Assembly (NCBI RefSeq): GCF_000265365.1
Contig: NC_018011.1
Location: 3,055,501-3,119,500, forward strand
Direction: 5' to 3'
DNA from: Alistipes finegoldii DSM 17242
GTDB lineage: Bacteria; Bacteroidota; Bacteroidia; Bacteroidales; Rikenellaceae
Length of the DNA: 64,000 nt
Shown here: piece by piece, positions 24,934 through 31,697 of the stretch
Numbering within the stretch: position 1 is the first letter of the stretch
Layout of the letters: each line of letters begins with the position of its first letter
Made by a program: the position numbers and the translations under genes
The notes under the pieces: generated by a model
What the model was told of the DNA's origin: nothing
The model's database searches: none
The model's input: only the letters and a program-made list of their open reading frames with translations

Positions 24934-25289
24934 AATTGATTTGCACAATCCAGCAGGGCAATCTAACGGTTGCGGACGGCTCGGCGCTTTCGCATCGGCT
25001 GTATTTCGATTTTGTAACCCGTATTGGAATCGACGGAAAAGATGGCATAACCCCTCATGTCGGCCCAGACGGGAATTGGTGGATAGGAACACAAAATACC
25101 AACATCCCAGCCGAGGGACTGCGCAGCTTTCAAACATACCACAACTTTCCAAACATCGGAAATCCGAACATGTTGTATCTGGATATGCAAGCCAGCAAAC
25201 TATATCGGTGGGATGATGAACACTTAACTTACTGCGTCATTGGAAAACACTATGACGAAATAGACATTATCGACGGAGGAAACGCATAA
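24930..25289 (+). CDS. small tail-fibre-like protein with C-terminal DGGNA
   Basis: A 119-residue protein with a short collagen-like GIDGKDGITPHVGPDGNWWIG region near residues 33-53 and a C-terminus ending in IDGGNA. The GxxG repeats and the NWWIG segment are typical of phage fibre and carbohydrate-binding modules. The same DGGNA tail ends the next protein, suggesting related or co-assembling fibre parts. Confidence 0.6.
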   Translation: MKLICTIQQGNLTVADGSALSHRLYFDFVTRIGIDGKDGITPHVGPDGNWWIGTQNTNIPAEGLRSFQTYHNFPNIGNPNMLYLDMQASKLYRWDDEHLTYCVIGKHYDEIDIIDGGNA

Positions 25290-25301
25290 AAACCTATCAT
25301 T

Positions 25302-26303
25302 ATGGCAAACGTAACATTAAAAGCAAAGCTCGTTCTTCGCAACGATACCGAATCGAATTGGATAAAGGCCAATCCGGTACTGATAAAAGGAGAAATGGGA
25401 TATTGCACGGACAAGCAGTATCTAAAAATAGGCGATGGCACAAAGGTATTCACAATGCTGCCTAAAAATACTCTTGGGAAAGTCATTCTTTTTGATGATC
25501 CCCCAACTGATGAAGACGCGAAAAAATGGGAACCGGGAACAATCTTCATGCACATTATGACAACGCCACCTACGCTGTATATGGTGACATGGAGTGACGA
25601 TTTGGAAAGGGTATTACAGCAAATTGTTACCGTCGAAAGTTTCGACGCCCTCGGGGTGATGCAGCAAGATAAATATGCGAAATCAGCAGGAGCGGGGCCC
25701 GACACCGGATATGTCGATAAGGCATTGATGGCCGACAAACTGAAAACAGCCCGGACAATCGCCCTTACAGGCGGCGTAGGTGGTAGTGCCTCATTCGACG
25801 GAAGCGGTAATATTTCAATCGCAACGACTTTATCAATTACCGAAAACGACGTACCATCGCTGCCCCTCTATAAAATCCGGGATGCAGGTACGGCGGCATC
25901 GCGCAATGTCGGCACCACCGCCGGACAGGTACCGATATTGGATGCTTCCGGCAAACTAAACACGTCTGTATTGCCGCAGCTTGCGATTGTAGATGTCGTA
26001 GAAGCCGCCAGCGACGCGGAAATGTTAGCCAAAACCGTACAGAAAGGTGACATCTGCTTGCGAAGCGATGCGCCGGCAGGGGCGTTTATCCTCGCAGGTA
26101 ACGATCCCAAAGAACTGGCGAACTGGAAGCGCATACCCGTCCCGGCCAACGCCGTATTATCCGTAAACGGAAAAGTCGGCGTTATAACTCTTACGACTGA
26201 CGACATAGCAGAGGGCAGCCGTCTGTACTTTACGCCTGCACGCCTCACCAGCTATTTACAGGATGCGAACAATACTTTCATCATGGACGGCGGTAACGCA
26301 TAG
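25302..26303 (+). CDS. tail fibre / receptor-binding protein with Mtd-like N-terminus
   Basis: A 333-residue protein. The N-terminus (LKAKLVLRNDTESNWIKANP then GEMGYCTDKQYLKIGDGTKVF) matches the small beta module found at the start of many phage fibres, including the major tropism determinant. A middle region with GGVGGSASFDGSGNISIATT resembles fibre shaft repeats, and the end has VNGKVGVITLTTDDI and a DGGNA tail. It likely contributes to host attachment. It lies six bases before another protein with the same N-terminal module. Confidence 0.75.
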   Translation: MANVTLKAKLVLRNDTESNWIKANPVLIKGEMGYCTDKQYLKIGDGTKVFTMLPKNTLGKVILFDDPPTDEDAKKWEPGTIFMHIMTTPPTLYMVTWSDDLERVLQQIVTVESFDALGVMQQDKYAKSAGAGPDTGYVDKALMADKLKTARTIALTGGVGGSASFDGSGNISIATTLSITENDVPSLPLYKIRDAGTAASRNVGTTAGQVPILDASGKLNTSVLPQLAIVDVVEAASDAEMLAKTVQKGDICLRSDAPAGAFILAGNDPKELANWKRIPVPANAVLSVNGKVGVITLTTDDIAEGSRLYFTPARLTSYLQDANNTFIMDGGNA

Positions 26304-26308
26304 AAACA

Positions 26309-27610
26309 ATGAATCAAATTATCACTATTCATACGCGGTTTCAGCAGCGGCGCGGAACTGCGGCACGCTGGGCCGCGGTCAATCCGATATTACAAGAGGG
26401 CGAGATCGGGCTGGAGCTCGATACGCGGCGCATCAAATTTGGCGACGGCGTTACGGCATGGAACGACCTCGAATACAGCACACAGGAATTATTCCCGGCT
26501 TCAGCTACCCAATTAGGTGGTATTATTGCCGCAGACAAAGGAAAGAACTACACCGTTGAGGTGCAGATAGACCCCAAAACGCATCGACTGTATATCCCGG
26601 CATATCCGACTATGCCGGAGCTGGCCGCCGTCGCCACAAGCGGCGACTACAACGATTTGGATAACACCCCGGCTCCGTATGAACTACCCGCAGCCACAGA
26701 AACCGTTATTGGTGGAGTGGCCGCAGCGCAGATAACAACCGGCTACACCGTTGAGGTAAAAAAAGACCCGGCATCCCATAAACTTTACGTCCCCGCAGCC
26801 AGCGGCGGCGGGAGTGTTGAGGACGACGGTAAATTACCGGGGTTGGTTATCCGCGTGATCTATAAACAACAAGACAAAAGTACGCATTTCACCAATGAAA
26901 CCGGAGGGCTGCTTAATGCGGACATCTATTTTCGGCCCATGTGTAGCACGGAATATTTCAACCGGATTATGCCTAAACTATTCATAGGACTTGCTCGATG
27001 CACGTCACGGCACCGGCAGAAGCGAGACAAAATACCGAACCGCTCTATAATGGGCACTCAATGGCATTTTGTAGGGGCCCCGTCGATCAACAACACCCTT
27101 GCCGAACGTTATCCCAGAATATCGACATTTACAAACCCGACGTTTAATGAAGCTCCACGGTGGACTTACGATGATGTTGTCCCGGTGCGAGTAGCAGACC
27201 TGATAAGTAAATATAGTGGAGAATGGATAAGATTTCCGCACGATCTGGAAACAATAGTCAGAAGATTTATCTATATCTATCAGGTGCGCGATACCATAAC
27301 CCCGCATCAATACTTAATACTCCCAATTCACACGATGCAAAGAACTACATTAGTTAATCGGGGGTATATAAAGATTAGCGGCCAGCGGAATCGTACCGTA
27401 CTTTCAAAGGCGCGGACTAAACCAAGTGAATTTTACGCCTCTGTAAATCTTGGGTTCTGTTTCGCAAAATACATAGAACATCCACCCAATTTGCGGCATT
27501 ACATTTTTGGCCCTATTGCTCAAAAACGGGCAATGGCCGTCAGCGCCAAAGCAGAAAATACAATCTGCTATTTTCTGAAAGACATGGATAAAAAAGCACG
27601 AATACTATAA
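26309..27610 (+). CDS. tail fibre / receptor-binding protein, second copy of Mtd-like module
   Basis: A 433-residue protein. Its N-terminus (HTRFQQRRGTAARWAAVNP then GEIGLELDTRRIKFGDGVTAW) is a second version of the module in the previous gene. Two repeats around YTVEVQIDPKTHRLYIPA and YTVEVKKDPASHKLYVPA follow (about residues 80-175). From residue 190 on the sequence is different: basic, low in acidic residues, without known motif, and probably the receptor-binding tip. Codon use also looks less regular there. It is the last phage protein gene before the tRNA. Confidence 0.7.
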   Translation: MNQIITIHTRFQQRRGTAARWAAVNPILQEGEIGLELDTRRIKFGDGVTAWNDLEYSTQELFPASATQLGGIIAADKGKNYTVEVQIDPKTHRLYIPAYPTMPELAAVATSGDYNDLDNTPAPYELPAATETVIGGVAAAQITTGYTVEVKKDPASHKLYVPAASGGGSVEDDGKLPGLVIRVIYKQQDKSTHFTNETGGLLNADIYFRPMCSTEYFNRIMPKLFIGLARCTSRHRQKRDKIPNRSIMGTQWHFVGAPSINNTLAERYPRISTFTNPTFNEAPRWTYDDVVPVRVADLISKYSGEWIRFPHDLETIVRRFIYIYQVRDTITPHQYLILPIHTMQRTTLVNRGYIKISGQRNRTVLSKARTKPSEFYASVNLGFCFAKYIEHPPNLRHYIFGPIAQKRAMAVSAKAENTICYFLKDMDKKARIL

Positions 27611-27611
27611 A

Positions 27612-27720
27612 TTAGGGCAGCAGGTGAGCATAAAATAAATTGTGTCGGGATGCCGACTCGCGTAAGCATAGATTAGGAGCCTTCGGGAACTTACGAAAGA
27701 TCAGCGTCGTCTGCGCCCTT
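27612..27720 (+). ncRNA. candidate structured RNA after the last fibre gene
   Basis: About 105 bases with several short stems: GTCGG/CCGAC (tetraloop GATG), CGTAAG/CTTACG closing a stem with a TTCG tetraloop (CCTTCGGG), and an outer GGGC/GCCC. A terminator follows at 27726. I checked it for hammerhead cores (CTGATGA ... GAAA) and did not find one. It may only be the structured 3' end of the fibre mRNA. Confidence 0.35.
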
Positions 27721-27725
27721 TTTAC

Positions 27726-27752
27726 AGGTGGGGATTATCCCCACCTTTTTTT
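27726..27752 (+). terminator. intrinsic terminator
   Basis: AGGTGGGG/CCCCACCT with a five-base loop and seven T. It ends the phage late transcript. Confidence 0.9.
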
Positions 27753-27778
27753 GTAGATAATTTTTTTCTGCACGTTTA

Positions 27779-27810
27779 TTTGGTTATTCACCTTTTTTCA
27801 TTTACTTTTG
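27779..27810 (+). promoter_or_regulatory. promoter of the tRNA-Ser gene
   Basis: TTTG (27779-27782), a 20-base gap, then TACTTTTG (27803-27810): an exact match to the Bacteroidota vegetative consensus. Start is expected near 27817, 32 bases before the tRNA. Confidence 0.8.
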
Positions 27811-27848
27811 TCCCGCTTAACAATAGCAATATTTAGTTTTAGCTGCCC

Positions 27849-27936
27849 GGAGAGGTGCGTGAGTGGCTGAAACGACCGGTTTGCTAAACCGGCAAGCGGG
27901 TAAACTGCTTCACGGGTTCGAATCCCGTCCTCTCCG
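27849..27936 (+). tRNA. tRNA-Ser(GCT)
   Basis: An 88-base class II tRNA. Acceptor stem GGAGAGG/CCTCTCC, anticodon stem CCGGT/ACCGG around TTGCTAA (anticodon GCT), a long variable arm, T arm ACGGG-TTCGAAT-CCCGT and discriminator G. CCA is not encoded. It has its own promoter and terminator. Whether it is a host gene or carried by the prophage depends on where the right end of the prophage lies (see the fragment at 28164). Confidence 0.95.
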
Positions 27937-27944
27937 CAAAATTG

Positions 27945-27972
27945 AAACCGCCGATTTTTTCGGCGGTTTTTT
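27945..27972 (+). terminator. tRNA terminator
   Basis: AAACCGCCGA/TCGGCGGTTT stem with a T-rich loop and a run of six T. Confidence 0.9.
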
Positions 27973-28039
27973 ATTTTCCAAAAGTTTTATAATAGTTTTA
28001 TAAAAATCATTTTCCTCTCTATAATTTTCATTTTTAAGG

Positions 28040-28055
28040 TTGAATATACATTCAA
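28040..28055. repeat. inverted repeat TTGAAT-ATAC-ATTCAA
   Basis: A perfect 6-bp inverted repeat with a four-base spacer in the AT-rich stretch between the tRNA and the tRNA fragment. TTTGCATTTGCAAA and two copies of AGTTTTATA lie nearby. Such sites would suit a recombinase or repressor, but no partner is proven. Confidence 0.4.
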
Positions 28056-28060
28056 TAAAT

Positions 28061-28091
28061 TTGCATTTGCAAAAATTATAACATACTTTTG
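28061..28091 (+). promoter_or_regulatory. promoter reading into the tRNA fragment
   Basis: TTG (28061-28063), a 20-base gap, TACTTTTG (28084-28091). It resembles the tRNA-Ser promoter at 27779 and would start near 28098, about 65 bases before the truncated tRNA. No protein-coding frame follows directly. Confidence 0.65.
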
Positions 28092-28163
28092 TAGCGTTAC
28101 TTACAACGATTTACTGGACGCTGTATAGTGTAAAAATATTTTTGCAGAAATTTTTTCCGTACA

Positions 28164-28227
28164 CTGGTTTGCTAAACTGACGTACGGGATTACTGTACCG
28201 GGGGTTCGAATCCCCCACTCTCCGCCA
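28164..28227 (+). pseudogene. 3' fragment of a tRNA-Ser(GCT); candidate right attachment site
   Basis: It has the anticodon loop TTGCTAA (GCT), a class II variable arm closed by GTAC/GTAC, a perfect T arm GGGGG-TTCGAAT-CCCCC, the 3' acceptor strand ACTCTCC, discriminator G and an encoded CCA. No D arm or 5' acceptor strand is present, and the 5' side of the anticodon stem pairs badly. The 12-mer GGTTTGCTAAAC is shared with the intact tRNA-Ser at 27849. This is what is left when an element recombines in an anticodon arm. A degenerate duplicate tRNA is the alternative. Confidence 0.7.
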
Positions 28228-28255
28228 AGGAAAGGGTGTCGTACCGGCAGCCTGA

Positions 28256-28291
28256 AATAAAGACGACCAGAGGGCCGTCTTTATTTTTTTT
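28256..28291 (+). terminator. intrinsic terminator after the tRNA fragment
   Basis: AATAAAGACG/CGTCTTTATT stem followed by a run of about eight T. Confidence 0.85.
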
Positions 28292-28380
28292 AGCTCCCCG
28301 TTCATCCCGCTTTTTTGCCGTTTTGCCCGCTCTGGACCCAGATTTGCTCTGCTGCGTTATGAAAATGTGAATTGATTTTG

Positions 28381-28388
28381 TACCTTTG
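28381..28388 (+). promoter_or_regulatory. -7 box (TACCTTTG) of the suf operon
   Basis: Exact TAnnTTTG match 18 bases before the sufB ATG at 28407; the -33 element is weak. It lies inside the longer open frame, so translation from upstream TTG codons is ruled out if this promoter is used. Confidence 0.5.
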
Positions 28389-28406
28389 TACGATATTTCG
28401 CGCATA

Positions 28407-29852
28407 ATGGCAGAGAAAGATAAAGACATACTGGAGAATATCGGAGAGCAGGAATATAAGTACGGCTTCACCTCGGATATCGAGACCGAAACCATCGGCA
28501 AGGGACTGAGCGAGGATGTCGTGCGGCTGATCTCCGCCAAGAAGGGCGAACCCGCATGGATGACCGAGCGGCGCGTGGCGGCCTACCGCCACTGGCTGAC
28601 GATGGAACCGCCGACGTGGGCCCACCTGACGATTCCCGAAATAGATTTTCAGGACATCATCTATTATGCCGCCCCCAAGCAGCAGAAAAAACTCGATTCG
28701 ATGGACGAAGTCGATCCCGAACTCAAACGGACCTTCGACAAACTGGGCATTCCCCTCGAAGAGCAGATGGCGCTGGCGGGCGTGGCGGTCGATGCCGTGA
28801 TGGACTCGGTGTCGGTCAAGACCACCTTCAAGGAGGTGCTGGCCGAGAAGGGCATCATTTTCTGTTCGATTTCCGAAGCGCTGCGCGACTTCCCGGATCT
28901 CGTGAAGAAGTATCTCGGCAGCGTCGTGCCCTATACCGACAATTTCTACGCCGCGCTCAACGCCGCGGTCTTTTCCGACGGTTCGTTCTGCTACATTCCG
29001 AAGGGCGTCCGCTGTCCGATGGAGCTTTCGACCTATTTCCGCATCAACGCCGCGGGGACGGGGCAGTTCGAACGTACGCTGATCGTAGCCGACGAAGGTG
29101 CTTACGTGAGCTATCTGGAGGGGTGTACGGCCCCTCGCCGCGACGAAAACCAGCTGCATGCCGCCGTGGTGGAGATCATCGTCGAGAAAGACGCCGAGGT
29201 CAAATATTCGACGGTGCAGAACTGGTATCCGGGCGACAAGGAGGGCCGGGGCGGCATCTATAATTTCGTCACCAAGCGCGGTATCTGCCGCGAGAACGCC
29301 CGTCTGTCATGGACGCAGGTCGAGACCGGGTCGGCGATCACGTGGAAATATCCGAGCTGCATTCTCGCCGGCGACAATTCGGTGGGCGAGTTCTACTCGG
29401 TGGCCATGACCAACAATTTCCAGCAGGCCGATACCGGTACGAAGATGATCCACATAGGGCGCAACACCCGCAGCCGCATCGTGTCGAAAGGCATTTCGGC
29501 CGGGCGGAGCGAAAACTCCTACCGCGGTCTGGTCCGCATGGCGAAGGGGGCTGAGAACGCCCGCAACTATTCGCAGTGCGATTCGCTGCTGATCGGCGAC
29601 AAATGCGGGGCGCATACCTTCCCCGTGATCGACAGCCGCAACCGCACGGCTGTGGTCGAACACGAAGCCACGACCTCGAAGATTTCGGACGACCAGCTCT
29701 TCTACTGCAACCAGCGGGGCCTTTCGACCGAGGACGCCGTGGGGCTGATCGTGAACGGCTATGCCCGCGAGGTGCTGGCCAAACTGCCGATGGAATTCGC
29801 TGTCGAGGCGCAGAAACTGCTTTCGATCAGCCTCGAAGGCTCGGTCGGATAA
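28407..29852 (+). CDS. sufB: Fe-S cluster assembly scaffold protein SufB
   Basis: A 481-residue SufB of the SufBCD scaffold, which builds iron-sulfur clusters with electrons and energy supplied through SufC. Recognisable segments are VYFRINAAGTGQFERTLIVAD-like strands around 29030-29100, GCTAPRRDENQLHAAVVEI near 29120-29180 and the C-terminal core with DEATTSKISDDQLFYCNQRG-like sequence near 29660-29720. Start chosen at the ATG at 28407 (MAEKDKD), just after the promoter box. Followed by a gene remnant and then sufC, sufD and sufS. Confidence 0.95.
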   Translation: MAEKDKDILENIGEQEYKYGFTSDIETETIGKGLSEDVVRLISAKKGEPAWMTERRVAAYRHWLTMEPPTWAHLTIPEIDFQDIIYYAAPKQQKKLDSMDEVDPELKRTFDKLGIPLEEQMALAGVAVDAVMDSVSVKTTFKEVLAEKGIIFCSISEALRDFPDLVKKYLGSVVPYTDNFYAALNAAVFSDGSFCYIPKGVRCPMELSTYFRINAAGTGQFERTLIVADEGAYVSYLEGCTAPRRDENQLHAAVVEIIVEKDAEVKYSTVQNWYPGDKEGRGGIYNFVTKRGICRENARLSWTQVETGSAITWKYPSCILAGDNSVGEFYSVAMTNNFQQADTGTKMIHIGRNTRSRIVSKGISAGRSENSYRGLVRMAKGAENARNYSQCDSLLIGDKCGAHTFPVIDSRNRTAVVEHEATTSKISDDQLFYCNQRGLSTEDAVGLIVNGYAREVLAKLPMEFAVEAQKLLSISLEGSVG

Positions 29853-29864
29853 CGGGCGGGAAAG

Positions 29865-30131
29865 ATGAAAGTGCTGGTGCTCAACGGCAGTCCGCGGCGC
29901 AACGGTCTGGTCTCGCAGATGCTGGAACATATTGCCGGCAGTTTGCCGGAGACGTGCGACGTCGAGCGTATTTTCGTGCACGACCTGACCGTAAGACCCT
30001 GCACGGGGTGTATGAGCTGCCGCTCGAAACTCCGTTGCGCGCTGCCCGAAGACGATGCGCACCGCGTCGCGGAGGAGATCCGCACGGCGGAGATTGAAAA
30101 ATGTAAAAAACTGGCAAGAAAGATATGTTAA
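29865..30131 (+). pseudogene. truncated flavodoxin-like / NADPH-dependent FMN reductase family gene
   Basis: An 88-residue product. It begins like an intact family member (MKVLVLNGSPRRNGLVSQML, the flavin phosphate-binding GSPRxNG loop) and keeps the cysteine-rich CTGCMSC segment typical of iron-sulfur flavoproteins. It then stops after IEKCKKLARKIC, where the family normally continues for another 90-100 residues with the rest of the Rossmann-like fold. The last codons overlap the sufC start. It is probably a degraded insertion inside the suf operon, though a functional short protein cannot be excluded. Confidence 0.65.
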
Positions 30132-30877
30132 GCGTAAAAAATCTGCATGCGTCGGTCGACGGCAAAGAGATTCTGCGGGGCATCGACCTCGAAGTGAAAG
30201 CCGGCGAGGTGCATGCCATCATGGGGCCTAACGGCTCTGGCAAATCGACGCTCGCGGCGGTGCTCGCGGGCAATGAGAAATTCACGGTGACCGAAGGCTC
30301 GGCCACGTTCCTCGGACGGGACCTGCTGGAGATGCCGATCGAGGACCGGGCGCGTCTGGGGCTGTTTCTGGGTTTTCAGTATCCGGTCGAGATTCCGGGC
30401 GTCACGATGGCCAACTTCATGAAGCTGGCCGTGAACGAGCAGCGCAAGTTCCGCGGCGAGGAGCCGCTGACGGCCGCCGAATTCCTGAAACTGATGCGCG
30501 AGAAGAGCGCCGTCGTGGAGCTGGATTCGAAACTCACCTCGCGCGCCGTGAACGAAGGCTTTTCGGGCGGTGAGAAGAAGAAGAACGAGATTTTCCAGAT
30601 GGCGATGCTCGATCCGAAGCTGGCCATTCTGGACGAGACCGATTCGGGACTCGACATCGACGCCTTGCGCATCGTCGCCACGGGCGTTACGAAACTGCAT
30701 ACGCCCGAAAACGCGACGGTGGTCATTACGCATTACCAGCGATTGCTGGATTACATCGTGCCCGACGTGGTGCATGTGCTCTACCGGGGACGCATTATCC
30801 ATACGGGCGACAAGACGCTGGCTCTCAAACTCGAAAAGGAGGGCTACGACTGGCTGATTAACGATTACAGGGAATGA
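30125..30877 (+). CDS. sufC: Fe-S assembly ATPase SufC
   Basis: A 250-residue ABC-type ATPase of the SufBCD complex. Walker A GPNGSGKSTL lies near residue 37, the signature FSGGEKKKNEIFQ near residue 147 and Walker B LAILDETDSGLDIDAL near residue 168; the DETDSG form is characteristic of SufC. The start overlaps the truncated gene before it and the end overlaps sufD by four bases. Confidence 0.95.
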   Translation: MLSVKNLHASVDGKEILRGIDLEVKAGEVHAIMGPNGSGKSTLAAVLAGNEKFTVTEGSATFLGRDLLEMPIEDRARLGLFLGFQYPVEIPGVTMANFMKLAVNEQRKFRGEEPLTAAEFLKLMREKSAVVELDSKLTSRAVNEGFSGGEKKKNEIFQMAMLDPKLAILDETDSGLDIDALRIVATGVTKLHTPENATVVITHYQRLLDYIVPDVVHVLYRGRIIHTGDKTLALKLEKEGYDWLINDYRE

Positions 30878-31695
30878 CGGCGATACTCGATATAATCCGT
30901 GATTTCCGCACGGCGCAGGGCGAAGTGTTCCGGATCGAAGGGACGCAGGACGGGCCTTATGCGGCGGTCGATCCCCGGCGCATGCGCATCGAGGCCGCCG
31001 CGGGCGCGTCGGGACGCATCGTGGTGGTGCATACCGCGCCCGACATGTCGTCGCTGGAAGTCGTCGCGGCGGAGGACGCCCGTCTCGAAATAACGGAGGT
31101 GTTCCTCGCCGAAGCTTTCGCGGAGGTTGCGGTGAAGCAGTCCGCACGCAGCCTGTGCCGCCTGACGGCCGTGCAGCTTACGAGCGCCAACGTCTCCTAT
31201 ACGATCGATCTCGACGGCCGCGATGCCGAGAACATGCTGGGCGGGGTGTTCCTTGCCGGCGGTGAAGAACACTGCGTCGTCAAACTGCGCACGAACCACA
31301 ACGTGCCCGACTGCCGCAGCAATTCCTATATTAAAGGCGTTGCCGGCGGTTCGGCCCGCGGCGAGTTCTGCGGACTGGTCTATGTGGCGCCCGATGCGCA
31401 GCATACCGACGCGCAGCAGCAGAACCGCAACATCCTGCTGAGCGAGACGGCGCATATCGCCACCCAGCCCCAGCTGGAGATATATGCCGACGACGTGAAG
31501 TGCTCGCACGGCGCGACGGTGGGGCAGATGGACTCGGAAGCCGTGCTGTATATGCGCCAGCGCGGCCTGAGCGAGGTGCAGGCCCGCCGGCTGCAGATCG
31601 AAGGGTTCGTGGGCGACGTCGTACGCCGCTGCGGCGTGGAGCCGTTGTGCGAGACGATGATGGAGGCCGTTAGGGCCAAAATGGAAAAATTGTAA
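30874..31695 (+). CDS. sufD: Fe-S assembly protein SufD (short form)
   Basis: A 273-residue SufD, shorter than the roughly 430 residues of the E. coli protein; the N-terminal helical region is missing and mainly the beta-helix core and C-terminal helices remain. VYVAPDAQHTDAQQQNRNIL and CSHGATVGQMDSEAVLYMRQ are the conserved core segments. It pairs with SufB and SufC in the scaffold complex. Coupled to sufC by a four-base overlap. Confidence 0.9.
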   Translation: MTAILDIIRDFRTAQGEVFRIEGTQDGPYAAVDPRRMRIEAAAGASGRIVVVHTAPDMSSLEVVAAEDARLEITEVFLAEAFAEVAVKQSARSLCRLTAVQLTSANVSYTIDLDGRDAENMLGGVFLAGGEEHCVVKLRTNHNVPDCRSNSYIKGVAGGSARGEFCGLVYVAPDAQHTDAQQQNRNILLSETAHIATQPQLEIYADDVKCSHGATVGQMDSEAVLYMRQRGLSEVQARRLQIEGFVGDVVRRCGVEPLCETMMEAVRAKMEKL

Positions 31696-31697
31696 CC

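Noticed and set aside
25302..27610. Diversity-generating retroelement, because of the Mtd-like fibre N-termini
   Set aside because: No reverse transcriptase and no template/variable repeat pair were found in the window; the module is common in ordinary fibres.
27612..27720. Hammerhead ribozyme
   Set aside because: The required CTGATGA and GAAA core could not be placed around any stem.
1..28160. GTTGAGG as pure Val-Glu codon preference
   Set aside because: Cannot account for the three copies in the minus-strand terminase gene or the one in the non-coding array, although it may explain many others.
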